Assembly (NCBI RefSeq): GCF_005239225.2
Contig: NC_133287.1
Span: forward strand, 11,451,493-11,515,492
From: Populus alba
Lineage: Eukaryota > Streptophyta > Magnoliopsida > Malpighiales > Salicaceae
Length of the DNA: 64,000 nucleotides
Direction of reading: 5' to 3'
Shown in pieces: positions 60,117-64,000 of this stretch. The first letter of the stretch is position 1; every line of letters begins with the position of its first letter. The notes under the pieces are model-generated. The model ran no database searches and was not told the origin of the DNA. It worked only from the letters and a program-made list of their open reading frames with translations. Made by a program: the position numbers and the translations under genes.

Positions 60117-62328
60117 TGTTGTAAACCCGTTTTTGGGGTCCGCACACAAAAAGAAAAAAATACAAAAAATAATAAATAATAAATATCTATTCGAAAAACC
60201 CAAAAAATAATAATAGTGAAAAAAGGATGCCAAAGTGCCTAATAAAATGCCGTTTAAAAATTGGTTGAAGAGGTTTCAAAAATACAAAAATTAAAATTTG
60301 ACAATATTTTATTGACTGATGAGAACCCTGTTGACAAAGAAAATTCAATTTGAGGAAGAAAAGTCCAAAATCTGATGTTTATGGACTCAATTAAATTTTA
60401 CTAAAGGTTTAATTGAATTTTTGGAGTTTTTGATTGCAAAAAAAATTGATTTTGGAGTTAATTTGAGCTTTAATTGGAACAAATTAAAGTTCTGGGGTCA
60501 AAATATAATTTTTTAGAGTTAATTTGATCAAATTAGAGGCTTAATTGCAAAAATATTGAAGTTTGATGGCCAATTAAGGACTTAATTGAAGAAATTCGAG
60601 ACCAGGGACTACAATGCAAAACGCGCCCAAATTAAAGGCTGATTTTGAATCTGACGTGTTTTGACACCAAAATCCATTTAAATGAAAAGACGCATTTTGG
60701 GAAAAATGACGTCGTTTCATATATTGTTCACCAAAAAAAAGAAGAAGAAGGGATTAAAACGTTGCTGTTTTGTCAGCACTATGGGTCTTCTTCTTCCTCT
60801 GGACGCGCAAAGCAGGGGAAGAAGAAGATTTTTTTCTTCCTTTATCACCGCTACCGACTCCTTCCAAAAAGACGCCTACCTGACCCCTCCACCTTGGAAA
60901 GCTTTCAATGTGCTAGAGTTAGGGGACAAGAGGTGTCCCTAGGGTGGTAGAGGGGCGGCTGAATAGTGGCCGCCCCATCCATTCTACACCCCTGCGCCAT
61001 TGACTGGGTAGGGGTGTAGGCCTCCTTTCTTTCTTCTAAATACAGGGGAGAAAAGAGACACATGAGGATGAAAAAAAAACAAAGAGAGGAGAGGGAGAGA
61101 AATGGAAGGATAGAAAAAAAAAAAAAAAAAAAAATAGAGTAAGAGAGAGAGAGAGAGCAAAGGAAAAAAAAAAAAAAGAAAAGAGAAGGAGCATAACAGA
61201 AGAGGAAAAAAGGAAGACATAGCACATAAGAGAAAGGAGGACATACTGAAAGAAATAATAATAATAAAAAAAAAACAAGAAGAAGACCTGAAGAGGAAGA
61301 AAGAAGAGACATAGCAACATCTTTAGCCACCGCACGCCATCGTACCCCAACCACTACTAGCTGCGTTGTTGCCACCGTCACAATCTCTAGTAGCACCATG
61401 AGCCACCGCAGGTAAGCCTTCTTCCCTTCCATTTCTTTTTCTTCTTCTTCTTCGGGTCTCGCCACTGTTCACGTTGCATGTGAACAGTGGAGAGACCCAC
61501 TATTTTTTTTTATGGGCTGGCTGATCCGGCCTAACCCAAAACGTTTGGGCGGATCCGACCCAATTCAATTTTTTTTCTCAAAAAATAGGCTTTTAAAAAT
61601 CATAATTTCTCAAGTGTATTTCTCTACTTTTTTTTTTTTCCTTAAATATTGGTCTGTATTTCATGTCGTAAAAACTTTCAAAAATACAAAAAAAATGGAA
61701 AAAGAGAAAAATATTTTTGTGCATACGGCTAAGTGTCTCAAAGCTAAAAAATCATATCGTATTTTTCATACATCAAAAATCAATGTTTTAGCATGCATTT
61801 TGGCTTTAATAACTAGTTTATTAAAGTCAAGAGAACATTGGCCAAAATTTCAAAAACAACAAAAATTTTATTTTGTTTGATTTTAGTATCAAGGATTATG
61901 AATTTATACCTAAAACATATTCCTGATATTAAAAAGGTATTTTCTTTTGACGACTTAGAATAGTTAGGTTTTTATCCAATAAGATAAGGATCTCCTTACA
62001 AAGGAGAACTTTTCTTGAACCATAAACAGATTGACAATTAGAAACCACAAACAAAACCTTAGATTTTATCAGACATTAAAACAATGCACCCTACCTTAGA
62101 TAGGGTGTATTTGGGGTGTTAATACCTTCCCTTTACGCAACCAGTCTTCGTACCCCATCTTTGAGATCAGTTAGGGTTCCTAGTAACCAGAATACTAGGT
62201 GGCGACTCCTAGTCTATATTTTACTGATAAGAGACAAGAATTTCTTATCTCTACACATTTGCCAGGAAATAGACTATTCCATTTTTCCTTGAGGGTGGAC
62301 GATCGTCACGACTCCACACACGTGCGAT
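60117..62328 (+). mobile_element. 3' LTR of the Tat-like element
   Basis: About 2.2 kb. Begins tgttgtaaaccc directly after the polypurine tract. It contains the ttaattga/gggactacaatgcaaaacgcg phrases (60,330-60,640), a coding-looking GC-rich patch (60,640-60,960), a purine-rich low-complexity stretch (61,040-61,320), gtgaacagtggagagaccc and the gcaccctacctt...ggcgactcc block (62,085-62,210) shared with the reverse LTR at 12,931. Plus and minus frames of 86-186 codons between 60,645 and 61,465 are low-complexity LTR frames, not genes. Confidence 0.65.
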
Positions 62329-62418
62329 AATTGTGTAGTTTGATTAATTGTTTGATAAGTTGTTAAGTTACTTTTTAGAACCAAAGTATGAGAGATTTTG
62401 AAGAAATTTTGAATAATT
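61491..62418 (+). repeat. Direct duplication, left copy
   Basis: Nearly identical to 63,068-64,000 (which is cut by the window edge). Differences are few: single substitutions such as acgtttggg/atgtttggg, and length changes in A or T runs. The copied segment includes the right half of the LTR and 85 bases of its flank, so it is a segmental copy rather than a second independent LTR insertion. Confidence 0.9.
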
Positions 62419-62512
62419 CTTGATTCTTGAGTCTTTAAATATAAAATAAATCATTGTATAGTTTGGTTAATTGTTTGATAAGATGTTAAGTTACTTTTAA
62501 GAACCAAAGTAC
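62334..62512 (+). repeat. Two tandem units of about 122 bp in the host of the Tat insertion
   Basis: tgtgtagtttgattaattg, then tttgataagttgttaag, then ttactttttagaaccaaagta (62,333-62,390) recurs with few changes at 62,455-62,512. The spacer gattttgaagaaattttgaataattcttgattcttgag also matches 58,836-58,870. Confidence 0.7.
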
Positions 62513-62681
62513 AATAATAAAGTGGTAAAAGGTGTAGCAGGTATATTAAAGTGAAAAACCTATAAATTATGTGAAACACGAGAAAAATGAATTTTATTGT
62601 AAGAGTAAAACATGTGAGGTTTGTGTGAGGAAAAAATATAATTAGTTTTTTTATTTGCTAGTAACCTTTATTTTGAGTATA

Positions 62682-63066
62682 AAACAATGTCTTCAAAAAG
62701 TGTTAAAAAAAAGAGAACTGTGGAGGAAATGCATGATAAAATGGAAGTTATGATGTAGGTGTTAATGAGTAAAATTGATGAGATGATTAGTAGACAAGGA
62801 GTTTCTAAAGTTAAAGAAAAGAAGTTTTGAAGGGTTGATGATTAGAAAGTTGCTATGAAGTTGGTAAATGAGCAACAAAGAGAGATCAACTTCCATACTA
62901 GATGTCACATTAGTAACAAGGTGTGTAGTATAATTATTGATAGTGAAAGTTATTCTAATATTCATAGTACTATACTTGTTAAGAAATTGAATCTAAACAC
63001 TGTTAAGCATGGTAGACCTTATAAGTTTCGATGGTTAATGAGTTTTTATATACAAGTTGTCGCAAA
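62682..63066 (+). pseudogene. Chromovirus-like gag start fused to protease fragment
   Basis: An ATG at 62,685 opens MSSKSVKKKRTVEEMHDKM and soon meets a stop. Further on, 62,855-63,045 reads VNEQQREINFHTRCHISNKV, CSIIIDSESYSNIHSTILVK and KLNLNTVKHGRPYKFRWL. This is the gypsy aspartic protease region; the catalytic D-[ST]-G is D-S-E here, so the Gly is lost. Most of gag is deleted between the two. The protease resembles the minus-strand fragment at 16,930-16,690. Confidence 0.7.
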
Positions 63067-63067
63067 A

Positions 63068-64000
63068 AATAGAGACCCACTATTTTTTTTTATGGGCTGG
63101 CTGATCCGGCCTAACCCAAAATGTTTGGGCGGATCCGACCCAATTCAATTTTTTTTCTTAAAAAATGGGCTTTTAAAAATCATAATTTCTCAAGTGTATT
63201 TCTCTACTTTTTTTTTCCTTAAATATTGGTCTGTATTTCATGTCGTAAAAACTTTCAAAAATACAAAAAAAAATGGAAAAAGAGAGAAAATATTTTTTGT
63301 GCATACGGCTAAGTGTCTCAAAGCTAAAAAAAATCATATCGTATTTTTCATACATCAAAAATCAATGTTTTAGCATGCATTTTGGCTTTAATAACTAGTT
63401 TATTAAAGTCAAGAGAACATTGGCCAAAATTTCAAAAACAAAAAAAATTTTATTTTGTTTGATTTTAGTATCAAGGATTATGAATTTATACCTAAAACAT
63501 ATTCCTGATATTAAAAAGGTATTTTCTTTTGACGACTTAGAATAGTTAGGTTTTTATCCAATAAGATAAGGATCTCCTTACAAAGGAGAACTTTTCTTGA
63601 ACCATAAACATATTGACAATTAGAAACCACAAACAAAACCTTAGATTTTATCAGACATTAAAACAATGCACCCTACCTTAGATAGGGTGTATTTGGGGTG
63701 CTAATACCTTCCCTTTACGCAACCAGTCTTCGTACCCCATCTTTTAGATCAGTTAGGGTTCCTAGTAACCAGAATACTAGGTGGCGACTCCTAGTCTATA
63801 TTTTACTGATAAGAGACAAGAATTCCTTATCTCTACACATTTGCCAGGAAATAGACTATTCCATTTTTCCTTGAGGGTGGACGATCGTCACGACGCCACA
63901 CACGTGCGATAATTGTGTAGTTTGATTAATTGTTTGATAAGTTGTTAAGTTACTTTTTAGAACCAAAGTATGAGAGATTTTGAAGAAATTTTGAATAATT
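63068..64000 (+). repeat. Direct duplication, right copy (truncated by the window edge)
   Basis: Matches 61,491-62,418 from agagacccactatttttttt onwards, with an offset of 1,577 bases at the left growing to 1,582 at the right through small length changes. The frame ending at 63,373 runs from the protease fragment into this copy across the junction at 63,067/63,068, so its second half is not protease. Confidence 0.9.

Larger units (their letters stand above)
58896..62328 (+). mobile_element. Internally deleted Tat/Ogre-like element with AATTG duplication
   Basis: The left end (tttttgtgtaacccatttttggatcc, 58,896-59,090) is the start of a 5' LTR. It matches the start of the 3' LTR at 60,117 (tgttgtaaacccgtttttggggtcc) over about 190 bases (both continue accccaaaaaataataa, gtgaaaaaaggatgc, aaagtgcc, aaaattggttgaa). 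It is joined to 3' non-coding tandem arrays, a polypurine tract (aaagagggggcaac, 60,103-60,116) and a full-length 3' LTR to about 62,328. AATTG flanks both sides (58,891-58,895 and 62,329-62,333), and the flanking DNA reads continuously across the element when compared with 62,393-62,500. Pol is entirely deleted. Confidence 0.65.

Noticed and set aside
60645..61465. Overlapping frames of 86-186 codons on both strands, some hydrophobic (Phe/Leu/Ser-rich) and membrane-protein-like
   Set aside because: They lie in purine/pyrimidine low-complexity sequence inside the Tat-like 3' LTR; the hydrophobic appearance comes from TTC/CTT runs.
63068..63373. The 172-codon frame 62,855-63,373 as one protein
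   Set aside because: Its first 64 residues are gypsy protease, but the rest runs into the duplicated LTR segment and mirrors the chance frame at 61,512-61,880.

Overview
This is a plant nuclear window, very AT-rich, with GT-AG introns, few genes and a great deal of transposon debris. The gene families (a Cycling DOF Factor with a two-exon structure, an At5g19025-type membrane protein, a MPSR1-like RING-H2 protein) indicate a eudicot. The repeat types (high-copy AT-rich MITEs, GGTTAACCCG-rich dispersed repeats, a tRNA-type SINE, a TRIM) look to me like Salicaceae, probably Populus; that last step is recall and inference, not something I could search.

Layout. 1-971 holds the 5' part of an unrecognised minus-strand gene in three exons. 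1,040-8,900 is AT-rich repeat-like DNA. 9,065-9,502 is an intronless RING-H2 E3 ligase gene. 9,720-16,930 is a nest of retroelement remains: a decayed LTR pair with a TGGCGCC primer-binding-like site, a Ty1/copia gag piece, a reverse-oriented Tat/Ogre-like LTR and a chromovirus-type Ty3/gypsy protease-RT fragment. 18,609-19,316 is the At5g19025-like gene. 20,050-21,320 is a hAT remnant. 24,500-27,120 is a dispersed repeat with internal tandem modules, followed by a SINE with target-site duplications. 30,923-33,777 is the CDF gene. 34,200-44,800 is mostly MITEs, repeats and a PIF/Harbinger remnant. 45,000-45,770 is an inverted copy of the dispersed repeat, then a structurally complete TRIM, then a three-exon small secreted peptide gene (46,506-46,994). 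51,050-53,170 is a third copy of the dispersed repeat. 56,089-56,735 is a calmodulin-like gene broken by frameshifts. 57,330-64,000 is nested Ty3/gypsy material: a Tat-type RT fragment, an internally deleted Tat element with tandem arrays, and a recent 1.58-kb direct duplication.

The host genes do not form a pathway and are independent units: photoperiod/stress transcription control (CDF), protein quality control (RING), a probable peptide signal precursor, a probable calcium sensor pseudogene and two proteins of unknown role. I found no sign of a previously undescribed multi-gene system. The most rewarding items are the hand-assembled secreted-peptide gene with a TRIM in its promoter, the hand-assembled partial gene at the left edge, and the precise insertion and duplication history of the retroelements.
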